Source of the DNA: Anaerolineales bacterium
GTDB lineage: Bacteria > Chloroflexota > Anaerolineae > Anaerolineales > Villigracilaceae
Reading direction: 5' to 3'
Length of the DNA: 11,358 nt
NCBI GenBank assembly: GCA_025938055.1
Contig: JAICQC010000109.1
Coordinates: forward strand, 1 to 11,358
A model generated the notes under the pieces. It ran no database searches, was not told the origin of the DNA, and worked only from the letters and a program-made list of their open reading frames with translations. Numbering within the stretch: position 1 is the first letter of the stretch; the number at the start of each line of letters is the position of its first letter. Position numbers and translations under genes: made by a program. Shown here in pieces: positions 4,416 through 11,358 of the stretch.

Positions 4416-7322
4416 ATGTCATCCAATTCCATTCGTGTGGTCGGTGCACGTGTGCATAATCTTAAGAACATCACGGTCGAGATCCCGCGCGATAAGTTCG
4501 TTGTCATTACGGGTTTGTCTGGCTCGGGGAAGTCTTCGCTTGCCTTCGATACGATCTTTGCCGAAGGGCAGCGCCGCTATGTCGAGTCACTATCCGCCTA
4601 CGCCCGTCAGTTCATCGGGCAGATGGACAAGCCGGATGTAGACCATATCGAGGGGCTCTCCCCGGCTGTCTCCATTGACCAGAAATCCACCTCGCACAAC
4701 CCCCGTTCCACGGTGGGCACCGTTACCGAAATCTATGATTACCTCCGGCTTCTGTTCGCCCGCGCCGGCATCCCGCACTGTCCTATCTGTGGGCGTGAGG
4801 TCGCGAAGCAATCGGCTCAGGAGATCGTGGACCAGATCGAAAAACTGCCTGAGGGGATGCGCATCCTGATTCTCTCTCCGCTGGTCCGTGCCCGCAAAGG
4901 GACCTATCAGGCGGTGTTCGAAGAGATACGCAAAGCCGGTTTTGCCCGCGCCCGCGTGGACGGACAGGTTCACAGTCTCGACGATGAGATCAACCTCGAC
5001 CGCTACAAGCAACATACCATCGAAGCTGTCGTCGACCGCCTCGTCATCACACAGGAGGGAGACAAAGAGGAGCAGAAGGCTGCCCGTACCCGCATTACCG
5101 ACTCGGTGGAAACCGCGCTCAAGTTCGGCGAAGGCTATGTTTCCATCAACCTTGTAGACAAGAACGAAGACATCAATTTTTCAGAACATCTCGCCTGTCC
5201 GGAACATGGCACGACCATCTCCGAGGTGGAGCCGCGCACCTTTTCTTTTAACACGCCGCAGGGCGCCTGCCCGGACTGCCAGGGACTTGGCTCCAAGCTC
5301 GAGATCGACCCGGACCGTATCATCCCTGACTCGGACCGCACCCTCAATGAGGGCGCGATCGCCAGCATGGAGTGGAGCGGACCGAAGGAAGACGGCGGCT
5401 ACTATTGGCAAGGATTGGAAGCCGCGGCACGAGCCTACCGGATCGACCTTGATACGCCGGTTCGTGAGTTGACCCAGGACCAGCTCAAAATCATCCTCTA
5501 TGGTACCGGTGACCGGCAAGTCCAGATGACATACAAGAATTCAAATGGACACGAGTTTCGCTTCTCACGTGCCTTCGAAGGGGTGATCACCAATCTGGAA
5601 CGGCGTTACAAAGAGACCAACTCGGAATTCATCCGTGAGAAGATCAACGAGTTTATGTCCGATCGCCCCTGCCCCACCTGCCAGGGCAAACGGCTCAACC
5701 CGGCCGCACTGGCAGTGACCGTGGATGACATGAGCATTATCACAGTCACATCCTGGCCCGTGCTGACCACCCTCGAATGGGTCAAGAAGATCTCCGGCAA
5801 GAATTCACCGCTCACGGCAAAACAGAAAGCCATCGCTGAACGTGTGCTCAAGGAAATCAGCGAACGGTTATCTTTCCTTGTCAATGTAGGTCTGGATTAC
5901 CTGACTCTCAATCGTTCCGCTGTCACGCTATCAGGTGGCGAAGCACAGCGCATCCGCCTCGCGACGCAGGTAGGCTCGCGGCTGGTAGGTGTGTTGTATG
6001 TGCTGGATGAGCCGTCCATTGGGCTGCATCCCCGCGACAACGCCAGGTTGCTGGATACGCTCAAGGGACTGCGCGACCTAGGCAACACGGTCCTGGTTGT
6101 TGAACATGACGATGAAACGATCCGCGAGGCGGACTGGGTCGTGGACCTGGGGCCGGCGGCGGGGGAGCACGGCGGGCGCGTCATTGCGGAGGGAACTCCG
6201 AAGCAGATCCTGGCGCATCCCAAGTCGTTAACAGGACAATATCTCTCGGGGCGCAAGCAGGTTGAGATCCCGAAGGAGAGGCGTGAGGGGAACGGCAAAG
6301 CGCTGAGGATCGTTGGCGCCTTGGCGAACAACTTGAAGAACCTCGATGTCACCATACCGCTGGGCAAACTGGTCTGCATCACAGGCGTGTCGGGTTCGGG
6401 CAAATCCACTTTGATGAGCGACATCCTGTACAGCGCGCTTGCCGCGAAACTGATGGGGGCGCGCACCATGGCAGGCGACCATGAACGCATCGAAGGAATC
6501 GAGCATCTCGACAAGATTATCAATATCGACCAGTCCCCGATCGGCCGCACGCCGCGCTCGAACCCCGGTACGTACACCAGCCTGTTCGACGAGATTCGCA
6601 AGCTCTATGCCGAGTTGCCGGAGAGCAAGATACGCGGATACAAGCCCGGGCGCTTCTCGTTCAACGTGCATGGCGGTCGCTGTGAAGCCTGCCAGGGACA
6701 GGGCGAGCTGCGCATCGAAATGCAGTTCCTGCCAGACGTCTACGTGCCATGCGATGTCTGCCACGGCAAGCGCTTCAACCGTGAAACGCTGCAGGTTCTG
6801 TTCAGGGACAAACATTCGATTGCCGATGTGCTGGATATGACCGTTGATCATGCGCTGGAAGAGTTCAAGAATTACCTGCCGATGCTCAATAAGCTGAAAC
6901 TGTTACAGGAAGTGGGGCTTGGCTACGTGCGCATCGGTCAGCCGGCGACAACTCTCTCAGGTGGTGAGGCTCAGCGCGTGAAGCTTTCGAAGGAGCTCTC
7001 GCGTCGCGCCACAGGACGCACCCTCTATGTGTTGGACGAACCCTCCGTCGGCTTACATGCCGCGGACGTCCACAAATTGATCGAGGTCCTGCAGCGCCTC
7101 GTAGATGCGGGCAACTCCGTGCTGATCATCGAACACAACCTCGACATCATCAAGGTTGCAGACTGGCTGATCGATCTGGGACCCGAAGGCGGCGACCGCG
7201 GCGGCGAGCTGCTGGCTGAGGGTACACCCGAGCAGGTGATGAAAGTCAAAGGGTCCTATACGGGGAAATACCTTAAAGCCCATATGAAACAGAATGCACA
7301 CAAGAAAACCATAGATAGCTAA
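4416..7322 (+). CDS. uvrA: Excinuclease ABC subunit A, UvrA
   Basis: The 968-residue protein is full length for UvrA, the damage-sensing ABC-type ATPase. It forms a dimer, loads UvrB at DNA lesions and starts nucleotide excision repair. Two ATPase modules are visible. The first has Walker [10 protein letters not shown] (33-41), signature [11 protein letters not shown] (505-515) and Walker [10 protein letters not shown]. The second has Walker [10 protein letters not shown] (657-665), signature [11 protein letters not shown] (847-857) and TLYVLDEPS. The UvrB-binding and insertion regions lie between. The first zinc module reads C261-x2-H264 then C285-x2-C288, with His replacing one Cys of the Escherichia protein. 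The C-terminal zinc finger is C756-x2-C759 and C779-x2-C782. The C-terminus ends in a short basic tail. The ATG at 4416 is supported by AAAAGG 7 nt upstream and a family-like N-terminus. It appears monocistronic. Confidence 0.98.
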   Translation: MSSNSIRVVGARVHNLKNITVEIPRDKFVVITGLSGSGKSSLAFDTIFAEGQRRYVESLSAYARQFIGQMDKPDVDHIEGLSPAVSIDQKSTSHNPRSTVGTVTEIYDYLRLLFARAGIPHCPICGREVAKQSAQEIVDQIEKLPEGMRILILSPLVRARKGTYQAVFEEIRKAGFARARVDGQVHSLDDEINLDRYKQHTIEAVVDRLVITQEGDKEEQKAARTRITDSVETALKFGEGYVSINLVDKNEDINFSEHLACPEHGTTISEVEPRTFSFNTPQGACPDCQGLGSKLEIDPDRIIPDSDRTLNEGAIASMEWSGPKEDGGYYWQGLEAAARAYRIDLDTPVRELTQDQLKIILYGTGDRQVQMTYKNSNGHEFRFSRAFEGVITNLERRYKETNSEFIREKINEFMSDRPCPTCQGKRLNPAALAVTVDDMSIITVTSWPVLTTLEWVKKISGKNSPLTAKQKAIAERVLKEISERLSFLVNVGLDYLTLNRSAVTLSGGEAQRIRLATQVGSRLVGVLYVLDEPSIGLHPRDNARLLDTLKGLRDLGNTVLVVEHDDETIREADWVVDLGPAAGEHGGRVIAEGTPKQILAHPKSLTGQYLSGRKQVEIPKERREGNGKALRIVGALANNLKNLDVTIPLGKLVCITGVSGSGKSTLMSDILYSALAAKLMGARTMAGDHERIEGIEHLDKIINIDQSPIGRTPRSNPGTYTSLFDEIRKLYAELPESKIRGYKPGRFSFNVHGGRCEACQGQGELRIEMQFLPDVYVPCDVCHGKRFNRETLQVLFRDKHSIADVLDMTVDHALEEFKNYLPMLNKLKLLQEVGLGYVRIGQPATTLSGGEAQRVKLSKELSRRATGRTLYVLDEPSVGLHAADVHKLIEVLQRLVDAGNSVLIIEHNLDIIKVADWLIDLGPEGGDRGGELLAEGTPEQVMKVKGSYTGKYLKAHMKQNAHKKTIDS

Positions 7323-7354
7323 CCAGGGGAAAGTCCTTGTTTGGCTGTTTTCTC

Positions 7355-7479
7355 GCGCCAACTGGCGCTTCTGTACGATCTTCCCAAACCCCACGCCAGA
7401 AGGCTCAATTTTCAGGTAGAATTATTTCCCGTGCGGGAGGGATGCCCACTTCCCGGTATCTTTCCTGTATAAAAGGAAA
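7355..7479 (+). promoter_or_regulatory. Spacer structures between uvrA and the LysM-CAP gene
   Basis: The 162-bp gap contains a GC-rich hairpin, GCGCC-AACT-GGCGC (7355-7368), without a T-run, so termination is doubtful. A weak -10-like TAGAAT lies at 7417-7422. Near the start codon, TTTCCT (7461-7466) pairs perfectly with AGGAAA (7474-7479) around GTATAAA. The right arm contains the ribosome site of the next gene. No clear promoter pair was found. Confidence 0.35.
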
Positions 7480-7484
7480 CCATC

Positions 7485-8690
7485 ATGTTGAATCGAACTC
7501 CAGGTAATACCTCAAACACCATCAATTCCTTCCGCAAGAAACGCCAGTTACAGGGAAAGGCTATGATGTACGGAGCCATCGCGCTGGTCGTACTGGGATT
7601 GATCCTGCTGATCTACTGGCTGACTCGACCCAACCAGCCCCTTGGTCAGTTTTTTGCGACCGATACTCCTACCGCAACCCTCACGTTTACCCCGACGAAT
7701 ACCACTACACCCACCCTGACCCCGACGATCACCGAAACACCTACGATAACCGTCACGGCAACACCTTCCGAGCCCTTCCCCTATATTATTCAGGAGGGTG
7801 ACACGCTCGACGCCATCGCACAGAGATTTAACCTGGGAGGAGATGGTGTTCTATTGATCCTTGACCAGAACCCCCAGATCATGAGTGACTTCGGCGGCAT
7901 TATCCAGGTCGGCCAGGAGATCACGATTCCTCTCCCAGGCACAACCCGCGTCACCTCCACACCCATCCCGGCTAGCCTGCCAAGTGGTACAAGAGTGGAA
8001 TATCAGGTTCTGCCGGGTGATACGCTGGCAGGTATTGCCGTCAGATTCAATAGTTTGCAGGAAGACATACTGGCTGCAAACCCTGAAATGGGTGAAGATG
8101 CAAACGCTCTTCAAGTTGGGCAGGTCCTGCAGATTCCGGTCAACCTGATTACGCCGACACCCACGCTGCCTTCGACCTCCACGCCGGTCAGCCCAACCGT
8201 AGAGGGCGGACAGGCCACGGCTGCAGCCACATCAGCCGCCTCGACCAGCGCGCCCGGCGGAACTGCCAGCTGCTCCTTCGACGAAAACGCCCAGTTCATC
8301 ACGCAACTGGAAACACTCATCAATGACGAGCGCGCCGAGGCTGGCTTGCCGGCTCTTACAGTCGACGCCCAATTGACCGAGGCAGCTGAGGCTCATGCGA
8401 CAGATATGCTCTGCAACGATTATTTCAGCCCGATGGGGCTGGATGGTTCCACACCTGAGGACCGGGTCGAGGAAGCCGGCTTTGACGCATCGCTGGTTGC
8501 TGAGAATCGTTTCGCGCTGCATCCTGCCTTTGGCGGCAATCCGCAGGCTGCCATCGACTGGTGGCTCAACGATCCAGAAGCAAGGGCTGACCTGTTGCAT
8601 GAGGATACAACTGCGATGGGTATCGCCTATGTTACATCGGAGGAGAGTCTGTTTGGCGGCTACTTTGTGGTCGTTTCAGCAGCACCGTAA
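7485..8690 (+). CDS. Membrane-anchored exoprotein with two LysM domains and a CAP (SCP/PR1-like) domain
   Basis: The 401-residue protein has a basic cytoplasmic N-terminus, one membrane segment (about 28-46) and a Thr/Pro linker (59-95). LysM 1 (about 99-150, YIIQEGDTLDAIAQRF) and LysM 2 (about 172-219, YQVLPGDTLAGIAVRF) follow. A second Thr/Ser/Pro/Ala linker (222-260) leads to a CAP domain (about 268-400, LINDERAEAGLPAL). LysM domains bind peptidoglycan-type glycans; this phylum's envelope is unusual, so the ligand is uncertain. CAP domains are extracellular, with varied or unknown activity. His304 (AEAHATDM) and Glu340 (AEN) of the CAP site remain. The second His expected near WLNDPEARADLL is replaced, so the site may be altered. 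Cys263 and Cys310 could form a disulfide. ATG has AAAAGGA 7 nt upstream. Confidence 0.9.
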   Translation: MLNRTPGNTSNTINSFRKKRQLQGKAMMYGAIALVVLGLILLIYWLTRPNQPLGQFFATDTPTATLTFTPTNTTTPTLTPTITETPTITVTATPSEPFPYIIQEGDTLDAIAQRFNLGGDGVLLILDQNPQIMSDFGGIIQVGQEITIPLPGTTRVTSTPIPASLPSGTRVEYQVLPGDTLAGIAVRFNSLQEDILAANPEMGEDANALQVGQVLQIPVNLITPTPTLPSTSTPVSPTVEGGQATAAATSAASTSAPGGTASCSFDENAQFITQLETLINDERAEAGLPALTVDAQLTEAAEAHATDMLCNDYFSPMGLDGSTPEDRVEEAGFDASLVAENRFALHPAFGGNPQAAIDWWLNDPEARADLLHEDTTAMGIAYVTSEESLFGGYFVVVSAAP

Positions 8691-8696
8691 CACATT

Positions 8697-8729
8697 GTTT
8701 AGTCCAATCGGTATATTACTGGACAAAAC
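8697..8729. repeat. Inverted repeat overlapping the rpsT -35 box
   Basis: GTTTAGTCCA (8697-8706) and TGGACAAAAC (8720-8729) are inverted copies alike at 9 of 10 positions, with a 13-bp spacer. The arms are 23 bp apart centre to centre, about two helical turns. The right arm contains the -35 hexamer. No T-run follows, so it is not a usual terminator of the CAP gene. It may be an operator. Confidence 0.45.
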
Positions 8730-8748
8730 CTATCGCCTCATGTAAAAT
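8720..8748 (+). promoter_or_regulatory. rpsT promoter
   Basis: TGGACA (8720-8725) and TAAAAT (8743-8748) are separated by exactly 17 bp. Each differs from the sigma-70 consensus at one base. The predicted start near 8755 gives a leader of about 64 nt containing a small hairpin, TCCCG (8781-8785) with CGGGA (8794-8798). Confidence 0.72.
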
Positions 8749-8818
8749 ACATCGCTATCATTAAAGAAAGGCAAGAAATTTCCCGAAGAACACCGGGACT
8801 ATAGTTTGGAGGAAGACC

Positions 8819-9133
8819 TTGGCTAACATTAAGTCGCAAATCAAACGAAACGTGCAGAACGAGAAGCGTCGTCTGCGTAACCGCAATATCCGCGGTGCCG
8901 CTCGTACTGCCGTCAATCAGGCACGTGCATCATTCGAGGCGAATGAGCCCGAAACCAAAGCAGCGATCTTGAAGGCGATCAGCACCCTCGATAAAGCCGC
9001 CGAAAAGGGCATCATTCACAAGAACAATGCCGCCCGCCGCAAGGGGCGCCTGATGAAGAAACTCGCTTCATTCGAGAATGGAACTTCTGCCGCAGCAGCG
9101 AAGCCTTCCAAGGCAAAGAAGACCTCCAAGTAA
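8819..9133 (+). CDS. rpsT: Small ribosomal subunit protein bS20
   Basis: The 104-residue basic protein is a clear bS20, which binds 16S rRNA and helps assemble the 30S subunit. The N-terminal MANIKSQIKRNVQNEKRRLRN and the helical ISTLDKAAEKGIIHKNNAARRKGRLMKKL are typical. The last 18 or so residues (ENGTSAAAAKPSKAKKTSK) form an Ala/Lys tail that makes it longer than the usual length of about 87. The start codon is TTG, with a strong GGAGGA ending about 5 nt before it. Escherichia rpsT also uses a UUG start, linked there to autogenous control. The gene is monocistronic, with its own promoter and terminator. Confidence 0.97.
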   Translation: MANIKSQIKRNVQNEKRRLRNRNIRGAARTAVNQARASFEANEPETKAAILKAISTLDKAAEKGIIHKNNAARRKGRLMKKLASFENGTSAAAAKPSKAKKTSK

Positions 9134-9189
9134 TTCGAATCACTTTTCCCGCGAAAAGCATGAGGGACCATAGAGTTTCCGAAAAAAGG

Positions 9190-9215
9190 ACGGGAGTCGC
9201 AAGGCTCCCGTTTTT
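9190..9215 (+). terminator. Rho-independent terminator of rpsT
   Basis: ACGGGAGTC (9190-9198) pairs with GGCTCCCGT (9203-9211), with one U-G wobble, around a GCAA (GNRA) tetraloop. Five T (9211-9215) follow. This is a textbook terminator, 57 bp after the rpsT stop. It shows that an upstream ATG at 9160 cannot be the argS start. Confidence 0.93.
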
Positions 9216-9224
9216 ATTACCTGT

Positions 9225-9233
9225 TGATATAAT
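9225..9233 (+). promoter_or_regulatory. Extended -10 promoter of argS
   Basis: TGATATAAT is an extended -10 (TGn plus TATAAT) ten bases after the rpsT terminator. It puts the transcription start near 9240 and gives a leader of about 28 nt to the GTG at 9268. No -35 match is seen in the terminator DNA upstream. Confidence 0.6.
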
Positions 9234-9267
9234 CTCCAAACCATCCTACCCACAGGACGACTACGCT

Positions 9268-11136
9268 GTGTTTCAAAAAGAACAACAACTTATCGAAGAC
9301 AAAATCAAAGCCTATAGCGCGGCAAACGATATTTCCCTCGCCGACCTGAAATGGCAGCCCATCCCCTTCTCGGGAGAGTGGGGTGTTTCCACATCGTTTT
9401 TCCAGACCGCGGCAAATGAATCTCGGGCGGGAAAGGGAACAAAACTGCCGGTGCCGCAGCGCGCCCAGGAGATGGCTGAGCAGGTGAGGGCGGAGATCGG
9501 GAGTATGCCCGGGATCAGTCACATCGAGGCGGTGAAGGGATATCTGAATCTCTACTTTACAACATCCGAATATGCGCGACGGGTGGTGGATGAAGTGCTT
9601 GCCTCCCGCGCGGACTTTGGGCGGGGCGCGCCGAAAAACGAGCGCGTCATGGTCGAATATGCCCAGCCGAACATGCTTCATTCCTTCCACATCGGGCATG
9701 CACGGAATACGATCCTGGGCGAGGTACTGGCACGTCTGACCGAGTTTGCGGGCTTTGACACGATCCGCGCCTCCTATCCGGGCGACCTTGGGCTTGGTGT
9801 GATTACTGTTCTCTGGATGTATGACAAGTTCTATAAGGGACAGGAACCCGCAGGAGTCCATGAACGCGGTCAGTGGATGCTCAAGCTGTATATCGAAGCC
9901 AACAATCTTCTCACCAAAAAAGAAAATGAAACTCCTGAAGAGACGGCGCAGCGCGAAGCCTATGACGCCGAACGCCGGGAGATGTATCGCAAGTATGATG
10001 CAGGGGATCCGTATGTTCGTGAGTTGTGGCGTGTAACCCGTGAATGGGCGCTGGAAGAACTACGAGCTATTTTGCGATTACTCGACGTAAAAATGGACGT
10101 CTGGTTCTTTGAATCAGAGGCAGACGAACCATCCAAGGAGATTGTTGAGGAATTGATCCAGAAAGGCATCGCGGATGATGAGCGCCCGGAAGGGGGCGCG
10201 GTCATTGTGAAAATCGACGAGAAGCTTGGACTCACCAAGGAAAAATATCGCACGAATGTATTGCTGCGCTCAGACGGCACAACTCTTTATCTTACCAAGG
10301 ATCTGGCGCTGGCAAAGATCAAATTTGAACAATACCATGTGGATCGATCGATCTATGTTGTGGATGTGCGCCAATCGCTTCATTTGCAACAGGCATTTGC
10401 CATTTTGAAATTATGGGGCTTTCCGCAAGCCGAAAAATGCTACCACCTGGGGTATGGATTCGTAAGTCTGCCGGAGGGAGCCATGTCGGCGCGGCGTGGA
10501 CGTGTCGTCCTGTTCAAGGATGTATATGATGAAGCCATCAAACGTGTGCTGGCTGTGGAATCCGAGCGAAGCGGAAATATTCCTGAAGAAGAACGCGTAC
10601 AGATCGCAGAGCAGATCGGGCTGGGCGCGCTGGTCTATTCGATGCTGGCGGTGGATAACAACAAAGACATCGTCTTCGACATCGACGCGGCGCTTTCGTT
10701 TGATGGACGGACCGGACCTTATATTCAGAACGCGCACGTGAGAGCCAACTCGATCCTGAAAAAGTCGAAAGTTGAAGGCGACGTCCCGAGCCTGTCGATG
10801 GGTCAAATGCCTGTCCCTTCGACAGGCTCAGGGCAGGCTGTTCAATCTGCAACTTTTGACTTTGAACTCACGAAACACGAAATCGAATTAATTGAACAAA
10901 TCTCGCGTTTCCCGAATGCAGTGCAGCAGGCCGCGAACGAATATCGTCCGCTGGTGATGGCAGCCTACGCCTATGACCTGGCGAACGCGTTCCACTCGTT
11001 CTATCACGCCGTACCGGTACTGCAGAGCGAGGACGAAAACCTTAGGCACGCCCGTCTGCGACTGGTAGCTGCCGCCAAGCAGACTCTGGCAAATGCCTTG
11101 CGGCTGCTCGACATCAAGGCGCCTAAGGTCATGTAG
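9268..11136 (+). CDS. argS: Arginyl-tRNA synthetase with an in-frame repeat insertion
   Basis: The 622-residue class Ia enzyme charges tRNA-Arg with arginine. Visible are the N-terminal additional domain (1-105), the signature FHIGHARN (140-147; HIGH at 141-144), a KMSKS-like MSARRGRVV (406-414), GRTGPYIQNAHVRA leading into the anticodon-binding domain, and the C-terminal RLLDIKAPKVM, where the family ends in a similar AP-x-x-M. The start is taken as GTG at 9268. Upstream in-frame codons, including ATG at 9160, span the rpsT terminator and the argS -10 box, and the family N-terminus (FQKEQQLIEDKI) begins here. The ribosome site is weak (AGGA, 10 nt away). Residues about 498-532, between catalytic core and anticodon domain, are encoded by a palindromic repeat and are low in complexity (PVPSTGSGQA). 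The frame stays open and the downstream helices are intact, so the enzyme is probably active. Confidence 0.96.
   Translation: MFQKEQQLIEDKIKAYSAANDISLADLKWQPIPFSGEWGVSTSFFQTAANESRAGKGTKLPVPQRAQEMAEQVRAEIGSMPGISHIEAVKGYLNLYFTTSEYARRVVDEVLASRADFGRGAPKNERVMVEYAQPNMLHSFHIGHARNTILGEVLARLTEFAGFDTIRASYPGDLGLGVITVLWMYDKFYKGQEPAGVHERGQWMLKLYIEANNLLTKKENETPEETAQREAYDAERREMYRKYDAGDPYVRELWRVTREWALEELRAILRLLDVKMDVWFFESEADEPSKEIVEELIQKGIADDERPEGGAVIVKIDEKLGLTKEKYRTNVLLRSDGTTLYLTKDLALAKIKFEQYHVDRSIYVVDVRQSLHLQQAFAILKLWGFPQAEKCYHLGYGFVSLPEGAMSARRGRVVLFKDVYDEAIKRVLAVESERSGNIPEEERVQIAEQIGLGALVYSMLAVDNNKDIVFDIDAALSFDGRTGPYIQNAHVRANSILKKSKVEGDVPSLSMGQMPVPSTGSGQAVQSATFDFELTKHEIELIEQISRFPNAVQQAANEYRPLVMAAYAYDLANAFHSFYHAVPVLQSEDENLRHARLRLVAAAKQTLANALRLLDIKAPKVM
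10761..10863. repeat. Palindromic repeat inserted in frame in argS
   Basis: The outer arms are AAAGTCGAAAGTTGAAG (10761-10777) and an inverted copy at 10847-10863, alike at 15 of 17 positions. The inner arms are CCCGAGCCTGTCGATGGG (10785-10802) and CCCTTCGACAGGCTCAGGG (10815-10833), inverted copies differing by one base and one indel. GCCTGTC (10809-10815) also pairs with GACAGGC (10821-10827). From memory the inner unit is a common dispersed repeat in Chloroflexota, often translated as PSTGSG or LSLSKG. The element adds about 34 codons without breaking the frame. Confidence 0.78.
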
Positions 11137-11137
11137 G

Positions 11138-11180
11138 AAACAGGCTAAGCGTTATCTTTACGTTTAGCCTGTTTTATTTT
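11138..11180 (+). terminator. Rho-independent terminator of argS
   Basis: AAACAGGCTAA (11138-11148) pairs perfectly with TTAGCCTGTTT, and GCG/CGT can extend the stem. TTTTATTTT follows at 11172-11180. It begins one base after the argS stop codon (11134-11136). Confidence 0.9.
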
Positions 11181-11191
11181 GCAGTCGCATA

Positions 11192-11263
11192 CGCCCTGAG
11201 CGCAGTTGAAGGGCGCTTCAACTACGGGACTTCGGCTTACACTCAGTCCCTCCGCTCAGCGCG
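11192..11263. repeat. Palindromic intergenic repeat after argS
   Basis: Three small inverted pairs are packed in 72 bp: CGCCCT/AGGGCG (11192-11197, 11210-11215), GGGACT/AGTCCC (11226-11231, 11245-11250) and GCGCT/AGCGC (11213-11217, 11258-11262). It contains TTCGGCTTACACTCAG and CGCTCAG, similar to the cores of the two other repeats in this window. It lies just before the ribosome site of the next gene. Confidence 0.6.
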
Positions 11264-11285
11264 AATATAGCTTTAAGGAGAATCT

Positions 11286-11358
11286 ATGCCGATCAAAACT
11301 CTTATCATGGGCGCGGCGGGACGTGACTTCCATAACTTCAACACGTTCTTTCGCGGCA
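11286..11358 (+). CDS. Cyclic 2,3-diphosphoglycerate synthetase/GTPase-like protein, N-terminus only
   Basis: Only 24 codons are in the window: ATG, then PIKTLIMGAAGRDFHNFNT. A hydrophobic strand followed by GAAGRDFHNFN is characteristic of bacterial proteins related to archaeal cyclic 2,3-diphosphoglycerate synthetase and P-loop GTPases. AAGGAGA with 4-5 nt spacing supports the ATG at 11286. It lies after the argS terminator and the palindromic repeat. No clear promoter was seen, so readthrough from argS or a promoter within the repeat is possible. The rest of the gene is outside the window. Confidence 0.8.
   Translation, partial: MPIKTLIMGAAGRDFHNFNTFFRG

Noticed and set aside
5897..6601. 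Long minus-strand open frame (234 codons) inside uvrA
   Set aside because: It overlaps conserved UvrA coding sequence, and its Ser/Arg/Pro-rich product is typical of an antisense shadow in GC-biased DNA.
7355..7368. GCGCC-AACT-GGCGC hairpin as the uvrA terminator
   Set aside because: No T-run follows on either strand, so intrinsic termination is not supported.
9160..9267. In-frame ATG at 9160 as the argS start
   Set aside because: The added segment contains the rpsT terminator and the argS -10 box, and its translation does not look like ArgRS. GTG at 9268 fits better.
1..11358. CRISPR array, tRNA, rRNA, insertion sequence or phage genes
   Set aside because: No regularly spaced direct repeats, cloverleaf sequence, rRNA motif, transposase or phage protein was found on either strand.

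Overview
The window looks like chromosomal DNA from a member of the Chloroflexota, most likely class Anaerolineae. This is inferred from protein style and repeats, not from a database match. Pointers are the LysM-CAP exoprotein with long Thr/Pro linkers, the N-terminus of a cyclic-2,3-diphosphoglycerate-synthetase-like protein, an ArgRS carrying a palindromic repeat translated as a PSTGSGQ-type peptide, and small palindromic repeats with a TTCG-N4-GCTCAG core. Coding density is high, most genes are single transcription units with their own TATAAT-like -10 box, and no phage, IS, CRISPR, tRNA or rRNA sequence was seen.

Layout. Positions 1-1189 (minus) hold the first 396 codons of an AAA+ ATPase with an N-terminal winged-helix-like region. 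A 184-bp divergent region with nested dyads separates it from a GT2 glycosyltransferase (1374-2057, plus). A terminator lies between this gene and a convergent small lipoprotein gene (2093-2671, minus). A 110-residue helical protein with an apparently leaderless GTG start follows (2784-3116, plus). It converges through a perfect 13-bp bidirectional terminator on a two-gene minus-strand unit. That unit is an ECF-type sigma factor (4058-3486) followed by a small single-pass membrane protein (3436-3173) that may be its regulator. A 357-bp intergenic region carries the sigma promoter and leader, an unassigned plus-strand promoter, a 77-bp palindromic repeat and the uvrA promoter.

The rest is on the plus strand: uvrA (4416-7322), a membrane-anchored LysM-LysM-CAP protein (7485-8690), rpsT with a TTG start (8819-9133), argS with a GTG start (9268-11136), an intergenic repeat, and the first 24 codons of a predicted cyclic 2,3-diphosphoglycerate synthetase/GTPase-like protein (11286 to the edge).

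The genes serve unrelated basic functions: nucleotide excision repair, translation, envelope, and sigma-dependent regulation. No new multi-gene system is visible. The most interesting points are the palindromic repeat inside the argS reading frame, the core shared by three dispersed repeats, starts almost on top of -10 boxes (leaderless transcripts), hairpins that cover Shine-Dalgarno sequences, the TTG start of rpsT, and the paired sigma factor/membrane protein unit.
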